Shown here in pieces: positions 44,894-56,349 of a stretch of 64,000 bases of DNA. The notes beneath the pieces are model-generated. The model made no database searches and was not told the DNA's origin. It worked only from the letters and a program-made list of their open reading frames with translations. Numbering within the stretch: the first letter of the stretch is position 1; the number at the start of each line of letters is the position of its first letter. This DNA is from Rhododendron vialii (Eukaryota; Streptophyta; Magnoliopsida; Ericales; Ericaceae). The stretch is taken from contig NC_080561.1 in assembly GCF_030253575.1 (NCBI RefSeq), forward strand, positions 2,360,001-2,424,000, given 5' to 3'. Position numbers and translations under genes: made by a program.

Positions 44894-46190
44894 AATTCGG
44901 ATTAGCCATTCAAGTGGTGAGACTTCGTACGACTCGGTAAATTTGATGTGAGGATTTTCTTGATGAAGAGCTGGGATTTGGGGTAGTCCTCGGGGAAAAA
45001 AAAAGGAAAAGATCTGGAAATTGTGGAGATATATGTTATTTTATTCGCTTATTCAATCCAATTGAAAAAAAAAAGTATGTAAGGTAATTACACGTTGTGC
45101 TATTTTCTTTTGTGGAATATAGAAATTGAGAAATTTCTTTGTGTTTTTGACAAGTTTCTCCCATGCAGCCAAGAAGAGGCATAAAGGTAATAATGAAAAC
45201 AAAATTGGAAAAATTTTAACCAGGAGAACAAAAAAGAACAACATATCACGGTTATCACCAAAAGAAAGAACAGGAAATAGATCTCAAAACGTATGATCGA
45301 TGAACACAGATCCGAAAGATGCAATTTTCATTGGGAGGAGTTTAACTGGTAAAATAATTAGGTCAAAGAGAAACGAACCTGTTCGTGTCGGTAACCAATC
45401 CCGACTTCAAATGTGGGTGGCATACGTTGAGGATCGATAGCCGACCGTGGCCCAAGATGACGAAGATTCGATCGAGGCAAATACGGAGTTCCTCAGGATT
45501 CGGTAAACTTGGCTCCTTTTCAACTTGGAACATTTTATTAATTTTAAGTTAAATTAAGACCGCATAAATGTGTACTTCTACTTACTATTAAAAAGATTAA
45601 TAGCAAGCATAAATTGTGTCTTATATATGGGACCCCCAACAACGAACAATGCGATCTGACCTATATCACATGACATGACTGAGTTCGTAAGATACAATTA
45701 AAGTTAAAGAACAGAGGCTTGCAAGATCCAGACTCCGATATTGTAGTACGCAAGTGACTAATAAATTTTTATTATTTTTTATTTTGTCAAACTTTCGAGG
45801 TACTTTCATTGATACGAAAACCCTACATTGGGAATGAGTAGCCACCTCGAAGGAGGGTGGAATGCAACCACAAAAGAGGCCTAAACTCATAAACCCATAT
45901 TCAGGGTCTCACACAGATAAGACTCGTCTCCGACCTTGAAAAGCCATTAAGATGACATAGAAAACCCACCACAACACCCACAAGGAGTGAGAGAAAGCCC
46001 CGCGCTGAGAAAGAAACCCAATAAAAAAAACAACAAAGAAAAACTATAGCAAAACCTACAAGCAAACAAAAGATCCACACCCTTAAGTCTAGCCGCCAAA
46101 AAACGCCGAATAAGACCATCATTGCCGCCACCACCATTGCTACAAGGGCTGCCGAGACACAGCAAAGAGTACGGAAAATTTGTCAAGTTC
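44894..46190. repeat. 3' part of array unit 2, duplicated at 52.9-54.9 kb
   Basis: This non-coding block is shared with the segment after copy 3: aggcaaatacggagttcctc, aacttggctccttttcaact, tatatgggaccc..., tatcacatgacatgactgag, and an end gaaaatttgtcaagttcatt. Minus-strand hydrophobic open stretches at 45901-46137 (and 54632-54859) resemble the tail of the LINE-derived remnant at 19.9 kb and probably reflect an old LINE-type tail within the unit. Confidence 0.75.
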
Positions 46191-46192
46191 AT

Positions 46193-47165
46193 TGGAAATT
46201 AATTAGTACAAGAAATTGTGCTGCTGAAAAGCTAAGTGTTGGGTCTTTTCTTCAACAAGGACTTGATGCTTATTGGGGTTTTCGGAAAGGGGAAGAAGAG
46301 CTCAAAGGGTATCGAAATTGGAGTCGAAAATCACTTGAGGAGGGTTTGCTATTCATGAAAATACCCAGAGGACTTATACATCAGCTGGTGATCTGTTTCA
46401 ACTTGATTAAAATGCAAAAAGCGAGTACCGGATGTTTCCAGGTGAAGAAATCACCATTCCCAAAGGTTATATGAGCATATAATTGAGTTGATTTGCCATT
46501 GGGTTGAGTCCAGTTAGGCAAAAAAGTAACTAGAGTTGAGTTCAGCCAAACTGTCCCTTGGAAATGGAAAATGGGAATGATAATAGGCCAGTGAAGCTGC
46601 ATTTTTCAAACGAAACGGTCATTTCGGCCGATCATGCCATTGTGACAGTCTCGTTAGGGGTACTAAAAGCCAGAATTCGCCAAAGTTCAGTTATGTTTTG
46701 ATCCCCCAATTCCAAATTCCAAGATCGAGGTGATTTCAAGACTTGGGTATGGTGTTGTTAACAAATTGCTTTTGGAACTGAGTCCAACCCATGATAAAAA
46801 AAAATGGAAAGTTCGTGAAATTTCCATCCTTGCAAATGGCTTTTCGTCGATTAGACTCGGAATTTCGGAAGCTTGGTGGATGAGGAAAGCAGCTTCTTTG
46901 TGTCCAATCTATGAAAAATCAACGCTTTTAATCACTCGGGCTTGCTGGAAAAGAAGCAGCTCTTGGGGTCATATTCATATGTTGCCGTGGGATCTAGTGG
47001 GGATAATTTGGACACAATGGCTATGCCATTGCCCAAAAGTACAAATCAAGGGATCAGTTCTTCTCCTCCGCTCGCGCTTTAAATCCTTTTTGCAGGGGAA
47101 GCAACATTATCAAAATGTACTGAGATTTCCCGTCGCAGTATTGGGAATAAGCACTTTGTCATTTT
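46193..47165 (+). pseudogene. Polyamine oxidase (PAO5-like) pseudogene, 5'-truncated
   Basis: Successive frames on the + strand spell the middle and C-terminal part of a plant polyamine oxidase of the PAO5 class. The blocks, in the correct order, are SVGSFLQQGLDAYWGF, NTQRTYTSAGDL, SEYRMFPGEEITIPKGY, VISADHAIVTVSLGVLKA, IEVISRLGYGVVNKLLLELS, a MRKAASLCPIYEKSTLL-type block and GSYSYVAVGSSGDNLDTMAM. The N-terminal FAD-binding part is missing. The frame shifts many times and carries stops, so it is a pseudogene. Active relatives are FAD enzymes that oxidise polyamines such as thermospermine. It lies between Lustr copies 2 and 3, starting right after a caagttcattgg block that elsewhere continues into array sequence. 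It has no introns visible, as in the PAO5 class. Confidence 0.8.
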
Positions 47166-47913
47166 CATGAAAGAGAGGGACAGCGAAATTTATAGATAAC
47201 CCATGCTAGTCTACAGACACATACATTAGATCTGTTCGATGCATGTAGAACCCACACTCATCATCAAACGGTTACGAAAATATTCATGTTCAAATATCTG
47301 AATCCAAAGCATTTTTCTTTCTAGATTGTAAAACTTTCTAGCACTTTATGTTATGTCATTGAGAGAAACGGAACTATAAAACATATATGTTATGTCATTC
47401 GATCCACCAATGAAAATGGCACAACAATTACCATACATGGTTTTTTTTTTTCGTTGGATTGATTAAGCGAATAAAAAGCATCACTTAAATGTTGAGTATA
47501 AAATAACATATATCTTTGACAATGTAAAATTTTATAGTATGCACTTGTGCTCGTGCCTAAAGGCACTTATAATTATTGAAAAGCATTGACCTAAAATAAC
47601 GAAAAAAATTCTGACGCCACCATTACAAAAATTCCTTGCTCTCGATAGCACCTGGTGATTGAATCATAGAGAGTTAGACCGTCACAAGGATGACGAATTT
47701 TACAATGTCAGTCACACAAACTGTCCTAATGTCATATTGTTATTATTTAGGAGACCTTGTTTAATTTCTCCTTCTAAATGCTTACAGCTCATTTTGCTAT
47801 TTCGAACAACTTTCCACGTCTAATGTTTCTTGAGCCTCCATCTTTACAAAAGGGTTGATCAACGGTTTGCCAAAAAAAGTGTAAATTATAAAAACAAAAT
47901 GGTGTGTTTTTAT
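47166..47913. other. Upstream part of array unit 3
   Basis: Up to about 47500 no known element is recognised. From there the array's shared upstream sequence resumes (cttgtgctcgtgcctaaagg, aaagcattgacctaaaataa, gagaccttgtttaat). No gene is visible. Confidence 0.5.
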
Positions 47914-48069
47914 TGGGGCAACCTTGTTTTGCGCTCCTAAATTCTAACTTTTACGCTAATTTAACCAACAAAAAAGCTGTAAAAATGAGGAATTAGAAAC
48001 TCAAAACAAGGTTTATCTTGACTTTGACAGCTGATAAGGTTTATTTTGAGCCCAATTTCGCATATATAA
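47914..48069 (+). promoter_or_regulatory. Promoter block of Lustr copy 3
   Basis: The palindrome-derived block (caaccttgttttgcgctcct, aaaaaagctgtaaaaatgag, cttgactttgacagctgata) precedes TATATAA at 48063-48069. Confidence 0.55.
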
Positions 48070-48228
48070 CCATCGCTATTGCTCTCTATCATGGATCCCT
48101 ATGTCCTTCATTCTTTACAAATCTTCAACCGCATTGCCACCACCTCTTTTTTCTCCCTTTGGAATACCACCATCCCATTCTACAAATTTTCTTGTTCGGC
48201 AATCCATTCTTCACATATCTCCAAAAAA

Positions 48229-48649
48229 ATGCGTCAGTTTACCATTCTCCTTGTCCTCTTCTTCTTCGTGGTTGTCCAAATCCCTTCAACAATTGGAGAT
48301 ATCAAAACAGCAACGATATCCTCAGACGCTCGTCGCACGATCCTTTTGGAAGATTTTTGTTTCGATCTCACCGGACATGTCGCTCTAAACGTATCAAATG
48401 TCTCATTCACAACCACCTCTACCACCCCAATAAACACCTCACGTATAGGTTTCTTCTTTGGTCATTTATACGCCCTCCCATATTATGGATTGGTGATACT
48501 TTCTCAGGAAGGAAAAACATGCATTCTTGAGTCCCCCAACCTAACCCCAGGAGGTTTCGAACCCATAGCCACATTTGCAGAACTCTCATCTCCTCCCCAA
48601 TCTTCTATCAGCAAAACCCTCCCCATCCCTGCTTTTACTGTGAACAATT
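48229..48649 (+). pseudogene. Lustr_7TM copy 3, 5' part
   Basis: It starts at the conserved ATG (MRQFTILLVLFFFVVVQIPS signal peptide) and encodes the ectodomain as far as KTLPIPAFTVNN. There an LTR element (48650-51937) has inserted, with the duplicated target caatt. The remaining gene continues at 51938. The encoded part matches copies 4 and 5 closely, including the cysteines and the TTTSTTPINTSRIGFFFG block. Read alone, it gives a membrane-less ectodomain followed by element-derived residues. Confidence 0.9.
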
Positions 48650-49234
48650 TGTTGCGGAAACTAAGGACCAAAAAAAAAATCAGAACACAAACACACACAA
48701 ACACAGAGACAAAGATTTACGTGGTTCCCCAAAATCGGGTACGTCCACGGGAGAGGGCCGACGAATTTCTATTATAGAGGAAGAGGAGGATTACAAAATC
48801 ACTCAAACTCACACTCACTCATAGACTGATACAAATGCATACATATGCTGCTCTCAAACTCTCTCTGATTTTCAGATGCTCTATCATTCTCTTTTTGACA
48901 GAGCCTCCTAGGATGAGCTCGGCTCCCTCCCGAAGGAGGAGCCCTCACGTTGCTCTACTCTCTCTACACTACCTCACTCTCCTCTCTGGTCTCTCACTCA
49001 AGAGAGATAATCTTGCAGAAAACCAAAGGCCTTCAATTTATAGGCCATTCAAAGACTTCCTATTCACAAGCCATGCCAGACATGGCAATTACTTTCAAAC
49101 CCACGCCTGAGATTTTTTTTCTTCAGATTTTAGGCATGCCTTTTGAAGTCTACAAAGGCTGCCATCTTTATCCAATCTTTGACCAATGAGAGAATTGGAG
49201 CCACACTTCAGCAGCCCATGTGCTGATTTCAACA
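48650..49234 (-). repeat. LTR of element B (left)
   Basis: A 585-bp repeat with one visible difference from 51353-51937. It begins tgttgcggaaactaagg and ends gctgatttcaaca. Confidence 0.95.
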
Positions 49235-49769
49235 ATCTCCACCTTGACGACAATTCTCCAAAGGTCCGATGCTGCCCCCAAATACAATCCAAAATCAGAA
49301 CAAACAGACTCTCTACAAACTCGAACAAACAAAGAGAGACAAGAGAGCAAACTATAGAAGCAAACAACAGTGCTCTCAAAACAGAACAAACAAACAGACT
49401 GACTGCAGATAACAGATGCTCTTAACAAATTCAGAATACCGGAACAAACCAACAGAAGAGCCAGATTTTCGAAGTCTTCGAGTAAACTTCAGAACAGATT
49501 TGGACAAGTCGCGCGACAACTCAAAAGTCCCGGCAACAGATTCATATACAAATTCAGATGCTTGACCCACATCAAGCCAAATGCTCAACCTCGATTGAGC
49601 CAGGCGCCCCAGAGGCGCATGCACCCCGAAGGTGCTTAACATTGAATCAGGTGGACTGAGCTTGAACCACCATCAAACTCACTCCCAATAACTTCAGCGG
49701 ACAGATCTGCAGTAGATTCAAAATCAAATTCCCCAATAACGGTGGCAGCTCCACCTTCAGCTTTACTCA

Positions 49770-49860
49770 CACACACACAGTGCACACACTGCACTTTTCA
49801 TACAACAAGGGGAAGTGATCCCCTGTGGTCACACCCACCCACTAAGGGTGTACCCCAACA
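49770..49860 (-). repeat. Fragment of element-A-type LTR inside element B
   Basis: On the minus strand 49860 downward reads tgttggggtacacccttagt followed by gggtgggtgtgacc, matching the first part of element A's LTR (tgttggggtacacccaagtg, gtgtgggtgtgtgc). It directly follows the internal end gtgtagggggtgat at 49861. So element B keeps the internal/LTR junction of family A, in the middle of its own sequence. Confidence 0.8.
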
Positions 49861-51352
49861 ATCACCCCCTACACCCGAGTGGGGTAATCGTTGAATCCGC
49901 AGCGTTGTCCGACTGCAATCCGCCACTCTAGCACCACAGCTATCCCCTGCTCACACCAGAGGCTCCACTCGCCAGATAATCTCACACATCACCTACGAGG
50001 AGGCTAAAACAACCCAGCTAGATATCCGTGACTCATATCGGCAACACCGCCGATACATTGCACCCCCTCAACCGAGTGCTCCGCATCCAAACCCGAATGC
50101 TCCACATCCCAATCCTGAGATGTCCGCAGCAAAGTCCATTTCTATCCGCGCTCCTCTGCTGCTTGAGCGCCCGCATCACCCCCTGGATGCTGTAATCCGC
50201 GTTCGTCAATCCCGTTCTGCCCCTCTAGTCAAGCGCCTGTGTCACTGCTAGCCATCAGAAGTTTCACCACCCCCACACCGGAAGTGTATCTACCAACTGA
50301 CCGAGTGTCTCCTTGCAAGACCAGATCTTCCGCGACTGAACCCCGAACGCACCGTGCCCAATCACAGAGCACAAAATCCGATTGAACCAGACTGCTTCCG
50401 ATCACTGTCAATCATCTCCGCAAACCAATGCACTAGTGAGCGCCTGTGTCACTACCAACCCGAGTGTATCCTTGCTCACTAGCTCCGCGCATGTTTGCCT
50501 CGATCAACCTCCGATCTCTGCAAGTCTGCTCCGCTAAGCGCTCGCACCGGCCTAGGAGCCCCCAATCCGAAAATGGAGCCCGCGGTTGCGTCCGGAACGT
50601 CGAGATAGTCAAAATCGACTAATCATACGCGAAAAACGGAGTCCGAATGGCCCCGAAATCGCAAAAAACCAAAACTGGCAGTTTGACCATTGACCAGCCA
50701 CTGTACCGCTGACTGGACTGCCATGTCAGCGTTGACCTGCTGACGTGTCACCAAAATGGGACATTCCTGCTGACGTGGCACCGCCACGTGGTCGCTGACG
50801 TGGCTGCTTACTGGGCCGCTGACTCATCGCCTAGTCAGCGTTGACCGCCCATGTGGCGTTGACCGGCACACGCTCTCCACACGCCAGGGTGTGCTCTCCG
50901 CGTGCCAGCGTGCGCTATCCACGCGCGCGCGCAGATCTGACGCGCTTCGCACGCCCCACCTTTGACCGGCGCGTGCTCGCTCCTCCGGCCACCTCCGGCG
51001 ACGTTCCGACCACCGTTGTGATCGTCTCTTCAAGCCCCATCCGACCCTGTGCTCCAACCTTCAATTCGAGCAACCACAATATCGGGCTTTTCAAAACAGC
51101 CTCTCTGCCCGTCGCCGACTCCGCCCACAGCGATCGAATGGCTCCCGAGCCTTCATCCGGTGACGAAACTCGACCCCGTCACCTCCTATAGACTCGTCTC
51201 AGTGAGGTGCACAACCCTTACTGGTCCGATTGAGTTTTCAGACGGCTCAACCGAGAACCCAGCTTAGGCCATGCTCCGTGCTTTCTTCCGATCGTGCTGT
51301 CCGTGCTCCTCCGGTGATGTCCGCAGCCCGAACCCGGCGCTCTGATACCAAT

Positions 51353-51937
51353 TGTTGCGGAAATTAAGGACCAAAAAAAAAATCAGAACACAAACACACA
51401 CAAACACAGAGACAAAGATTTACGTGGTTCCCCAAAATCGGGTACGTCCACGGGAGAGGGCCGACGAATTTCTATTATAGAGGAAGAGGAGGATTACAAA
51501 ATCACTCAAACTCACACTCACTCATAGACTGATACAAATGCATACATATGCTGCTCTCAAACTCTCTCTGATTTTCAGATGCTCTATCATTCTCTTTTTG
51601 ACAGAGCCTCCTAGGATGAGCTCGGCTCCCTCCCGAAGGAGGAGCCCTCACGTTGCTCTACTCTCTCTACACTACCTCACTCTCCTCTCTGGTCTCTCAC
51701 TCAAGAGAGATAATCTTGCAGAAAACCAAAGGCCTTCAATTTATAGGCCATTCAAAGACTTCCTATTCACAAGCCATGCCAGACATGGCAATTACTTTCA
51801 AACCCACGCCTGAGATTTTTTTTCTTCAGATTTTAGGCATGCCTTTTGAAGTCTACAAAGGCTGCCATCTTTATCCAATCTTTGACCAATGAGAGAATTG
51901 GAGCCACACTTCAGCAGCCCATGTGCTGATTTCAACA
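51353..51937 (-). repeat. LTR of element B (right)
   Basis: A 585-bp partner of 48650-49234. On its left is the complement of the Met-tRNA primer site (gcgctctgatacca). Confidence 0.95.
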
Positions 51938-52880
51938 CAATTAAACCCGCCCCGTCCATTCACCTGACCATATCGGAATCTACTTTACCAATTGCGAGCC
52001 GAATACCTCTGTCTCAATGCACATTCACATAGAAACCTATAACATAGACCGAAATGGCAAGGACTACCTTGAGGTGGGTAGAACTCAATTGCCAATGATC
52101 TACTTCATTTTTTCCGTCCTTTACTTGCCGTTTCTGGCCTTGTGGGTATATGTATGCTACAAGAACAGGCTGGTCATTCGCAAGATACACATTCTAATGG
52201 CCATATTGATCGTAATGAAATCGTTCAATCTATTTTTCGAGGCAGAGGACAAACACTACGTTAAGGTCAGTGGAACCCCTCATGGATGGGACTTATGGTT
52301 TTATTTGTCCCAATGTCTTCGAGCTCTGTTATTGCTAACGGTAATCATGTTGATTGGGGTGGGTTGGACGATCTTAAAACCAACTTTACATGCCAACGAC
52401 AAGAAAATCTTGGCTGTGGGCGTAACAATTCAGGTTTTTGCTAGCATAGCCCATGTTTATACCTATGAAATCGGCCCGTCCAATAGCAACTACTTGTATT
52501 TGAGTCTGGCGTTATTGCTGGTCGATTTAGTGGGCTTTATGATAGTTTTCGTTCCAACTGCTTCGTCCATTCAGACACTCAAGCAAGCCGCAAAGACAGA
52601 TGGAACTGCTGCGCGGGATTTGGGAAAGATGAGACTTTTGGGAAATTTTAACATATGCGTGCTTTTGTTCTGGCAATTGAAGTGGATTGCGTTGCCTTAT
52701 GTCGCCATGATCTCTAATGAGGATTGTGGTTTTGACTGGTTGACTGTTACGATTGAAGAGACTGTTGCCCTTGGATTTTACATTGGAATGTTTTATCTGT
52801 TTCGGCCTAGGGAGCAAAATGAGTATTTTGTTGTTGAAGACGAAGAGACGGCTCTTGCTTCAATTCGGAGAGAGTTTTAG
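51938..52880 (+). pseudogene. Lustr_7TM copy 3, 3' part
   Basis: After the inserted element the gene resumes with TRPVHSPDHIGIYFTNCEPN, the end of the ectodomain, and continues through all seven membrane segments (SGTPHGWDLWFYLSQCLRAL at TM3) to ASIRREF and a stop at 52880. The longest Met-initiated frame begins at 52017. The codon spanning the target duplication reads TAA in frame (51942-51944) where the other copies have AAA for Lys. Both copies of the duplication hold the same bases, so this stop was present before the element inserted. The rest of the frame is open. Confidence 0.9.
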
Positions 52881-54890
52881 AATATTTCAGATTCGATTTA
52901 ACCATAGCGGATTATATATATATTTGTGTGGTGAGATTTAATACGATTCATTGAATTTAATGTGAGGATTTTCTTGATGAAGAGCTGGGAATTGGTGCAG
53001 TACTCTGGGGAAAAAAACGCAAAAAGACTGGAAAGTGTGGAGATATCAAGATCTAAGCGATGCATTTTTATTCAATTATTCAATACAACTGGGAAAAAAA
53101 AGTATGTTTATTGTTGTGCTATTATCTTTGGTGGAATGAGATAACACATATGTTCTCTAGTTCTGTTTCTCTCAATCTTTTCAACCCTATTTCGCTTGAT
53201 TTTCGCTCCCCATGACAACTAGGTGAAAATTGAAATTTGAAATCCTGTTTCAAAATGGCAGTTTCAAACATCAGTCAATTAAATTTTCCAAATATCTTAA
53301 TAGTATTATGAAGATAGGAGTTTAAATCAAAGTTCTAGTTTTGGAGATAGAAATTGGGGTAGAAATAAGTACCATGTACTCGAAGTTGTGAAATGAAATG
53401 TTGGAGAGAAAGAGTGACTAAATTAGGACTAATGGCGCACGACTGTGTAATTTATTAAGAAATTACGTGCAATTAATTCAATAAATGTCTTCAGAGTTGC
53501 TTCATGATCAATATTGAATTATTTAGTATATTGAAACAGTGATTCAATTCCAACCATTAATTACGCCACGTAGCACGTCACAGGCAATCCATTGTAAACA
53601 TATAATGAGAACAACTGGGAACATAGAAGTTCAGAAATTTCTTTGTATTCTGACAAGTTTCTCCCTTGCAGCAAAGAAGAGGCATATATAAAGGTAATAA
53701 TGAAAATAAAATTGGAAAAACCTAACCAGGAGAACAAAAAAGACCAACATATCACGGTTATCAACAAAAGAAAGAATAGGAAATAGATCGCAAAACGTAT
53801 GACGAGCACAAATCCGAAAGATGTAATTTTCGTTGGGAGGAGTTTTTTTGGTGAAATTTGGTTGAAGGGATACGAGCTTGTACATGTCGGTAACCAATCT
53901 CGGCTTCAAAGGTGGGTGGCATATATTAGGGATCGATAGCCCACCGTAGCCCAAGATAACGAATATTCGATTGAGGCAAATATGGAGTTCCTCAGGATTC
54001 GGTAAACTTGGCTCCTTTTTTACTTTTTTTTTTTTTCTCAGCAAAAGGAAATTTTATTAAAAATCGAAAGGTTATATCGAAAGGAAACACAGTGGAAAAA
54101 TGACACCTAACTCATCCAGCAGGAGATTGGATGAGAAATACCTCAAAATTACAGTTTTAACAGTCGAATACCATCTAAATACCCTTTGAACTCCTCGATT
54201 AAATACCCTCGATTGGCTCCTTTTCAACTTGGAACATTTTATTAATTTTAAGTTAAATTAAGACCACATAAATGTATACTACTATTAAAAAGATTAATAG
54301 CAAGCATAAATTGTGTCCTATATATGGGACCCACAACAATGAACAATGCAATCTGACCTATATCACATGACATGACTGAGTTCGTAAGATACAATTAAAC
54401 AGTTAAAGTTAAAGAACAGAGGCTTCCGCAAGATCCGGACTCCGATATTGTAGTACGCAAGTGACTAAATAATTTTTTATTTTTTTTGTCAAACTTTCCA
54501 GGTACTTTCATTGATACGAAAACCTACATTGGGAATGAGTAGCCACCCCCAAAGAGGGAGAAATGCAACCAGAAAAGAGGACTAAACTCATAAATCAACA
54601 TTCAGGATCTCACACAAATAAAACTCGTCTCCTACCTCGAAAAGCCATTAAGATGACATAGAAAACCCACCACAACACCCACAAGGAGTGAGAGAAAGCC
54701 CCGCGCTGAGAAAGAAACCCAATAAAAAAAACAACAAAGAAAAACTATAGCAATATCTACGAGCAAACAACAGATCCACACCCCTAAGTCTAGCCACCCA
54801 AAAATGCCGAATAAGACCCTCATTGCCGCCACCAATTGCCACAAAGACGGCCGAGACACAGCAAAGAGTACGGAAAATTTGTCAAGTTCA
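52881..54890. repeat. 3' part of array unit 3, duplicate of 44.9-46.2 kb
   Basis: It contains the conserved gtgaggattttcttgatgaa block (52961 on), then unit-specific AT-rich sequence, then from about 53750 a long stretch parallel to 45240-46190 (aatccgaaagatgtaatttt, ggagttcctcaggattcggt, tatatgggaccc, tatcacatgacatgactgag, tcaagttcattgga). One LINE tail (54020-54212) is inserted only here. No gene is present. Confidence 0.8.
54020..54212 (-). mobile_element. LINE 3' tail, 193 bp, 12-bp TSD
   Basis: It is flanked by ttggctcctttt on both sides (54008-54019, 54213-54224). The paralogous position after copy 2 (45509-45520) has the 12-mer once and no insert. The T-run at the left is the complement of a poly-A tail. 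The minus strand encodes FKGYLDGIRLLKL and a stop, the end of a LINE ORF2. The insertion is younger than the duplication of the two units. Confidence 0.9.
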
Positions 54891-54994
54891 TTGGATTTAT
54901 TTACGACGATCCTAAAGTTAATTATGTTTAGGGTTCTAGTATGATATTACAAAATTCACTATTTCTATCATATTTTGATGTCATCGAGCCCACA

Positions 54995-55635
54995 GCCAGG
55001 GCTGCAAGCTGCAAATGAGCTGAGCTGAGTCAAGCTTCGCCATGTTCAAGCTCATCTCGTAGGTATCTACATTAGCTCGAGCTCGTCACAAGCTGCCAAC
55101 CTTTAGCTCGAGCTCGGCTCACTTAAGCTCAAAAAGTTAACTGCTCAAAGCGCTAAGTAGGTGAAACGGGTGGTCTCCGCTTTTGTAATGGAACTTGCTT
55201 GGTCATTTGTTTGAGTAGGCGATATGGAACTAAGGAGAAGAGAGTGAGGGTTTTGCTTGTTTCCTTCTTGAAATTTTCTTCCGTCCCATATCGGAAATTT
55301 TATAGTTCAAGAGACGTCCCCCCTAGATCACATTGACTCTAAGCTCCATATTTGGCCGATTTTCCTTGGCTAAGATAAGATCAAAAGTTTTGGAAAATGA
55401 TATAGTTTTGCTATATATGCTTAGAAAATAATAATAAACATAATAAAAAATTTTGGCTCGCGAGCCGATTCAAGCCGAGCATCAACTGGCTCGTGCTCGG
55501 CTCGTTAAGGAAATGAGCCACTAAATTGGGCTCGAGCTCATTTGTTTATATTACAAGTCGAGCTTGAACGAGCCACTATTAACCCGAGCCCCAAGCTGCT
55601 CGTGAACGGCTCTGTTCGTTTGCAGCCATACACAC
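54995..55635. mobile_element. Probable TIR element rich in gagctcg words
   Basis: The block runs from agggctgcaagctgcaaatg to a right end gttcgtttgcagccat, whose complement is atggctgcaaacgaac. The interior is dominated by gctcgagctc, gagccgagc and gagctcat words. The surrounding array sequence (ttctagta...tat on the left, ttcattattgtgcgttccac on the right) is nearly adjacent upstream of copy 5, indicating an insertion. No clean 8-bp duplication was recognised. Confidence 0.5.
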
Positions 55636-56193
55636 GGGTATCTAGTCTTTAAATGCTAAATTTATCTTATGGTCTCAGTCATGTCACATTACATATATAT
55701 TATTGCTTTATTCATTATTGTGCGTTCCACGAGCCAAGAGTCACGGGAACCAATTCATTAACCATTAATATTTTGCATTTACCTTTTTTGAAGTCTGAAA
55801 AAAGGACGATGTAAAACTTTATAGCAGTACTTGTGCTTGTGCGTGGAGCCGCACTTAATTATTCAAAAGCATTGAACTAAAATAATGCATGTAAAACGTT
55901 TTGACGCTATCATTACTAAAATCCCATAATCTCGATAGCACATGGTGAATCATAGAGAGTTAAATCGTGTACAAGGAGGACCAATTTTACAATGTCAGTC
56001 ACCCAAACTACCCTAATGACATAGTGTTCTTATTTAGGAGACCTTGTCTAATTTCTCTTTCTCAATGCTTACTTACAATTCATTTTGCTATTCCGAACAA
56101 CTTTTCACGTCTAATCTTTCTTGAGTCTCCAGCTTTACAAAAAGGGTCAACAGTTTGTCAAAAAATGTCAATTACGAGAAAAGAGTAGTTTTT

Positions 56194-56349
56194 TTATTGG
56201 GACAACCTTGTTTTGCGCTTCAAATCCTAACAAAAAAAAAGGGTGTAAAAAGCTGTAAAAGTCCAGAATAAGAAGCACAAAACAAGGTAAATCCTGACTC
56301 TTACAGCTCATACATGCTGTTTATTTTGAGCCCTCTTCCGCGTATATAA
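56194..56349 (+). promoter_or_regulatory. Promoter block of Lustr copy 4
   Basis: The palindrome-derived block (gacaaccttgttttgcgctt, aaaaagctgtaaaagtccag, aaatcctgactcttacagct) precedes TATATAA at 56343-56349. Confidence 0.6.

Larger units (their letters stand above)
48650..51937 (-). mobile_element. Non-coding LTR element B, inserted in Lustr copy 3
   Basis: Two 585-bp LTRs (48650-49234 and 51353-51937) with TGTTG...CAACA ends are flanked by a perfect CAATT duplication (48645-48649, 51938-51942). On the minus strand the order is LTR, initiator-Met-tRNA primer site (tggtatcagagcgcc), a GC-rich non-coding interior, a purine-rich tract (gtcaaggtggagatt), LTR. The LTRs appear to differ at only one position, so the insertion is very young, of the order of 0.1 million years. 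The interior down to 49861 is closely related to that of element A (12937-15727), but the LTRs are unrelated. It has no gag or pol. It looks whole for a non-autonomous element. The tract and primer type suggest Ty1/copia kinship. Confidence 0.9.

Noticed and set aside
45901-46192. Hydrophobic minus-strand ORFs resembling a membrane protein (also 54632-54859)
   Set aside because: Low-complexity Leu/Phe/Ser translation in duplicated non-coding sequence, similar to a LINE-type tail. No conserved domain.
48835-49189. Two identical 91- and 79-codon ORFs occurring at 48.8-49.2 and again at 51.5-51.9 kb
   Set aside because: They lie wholly inside the two LTRs of element B and are identical only because the LTRs are. 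No protein family is recognised.
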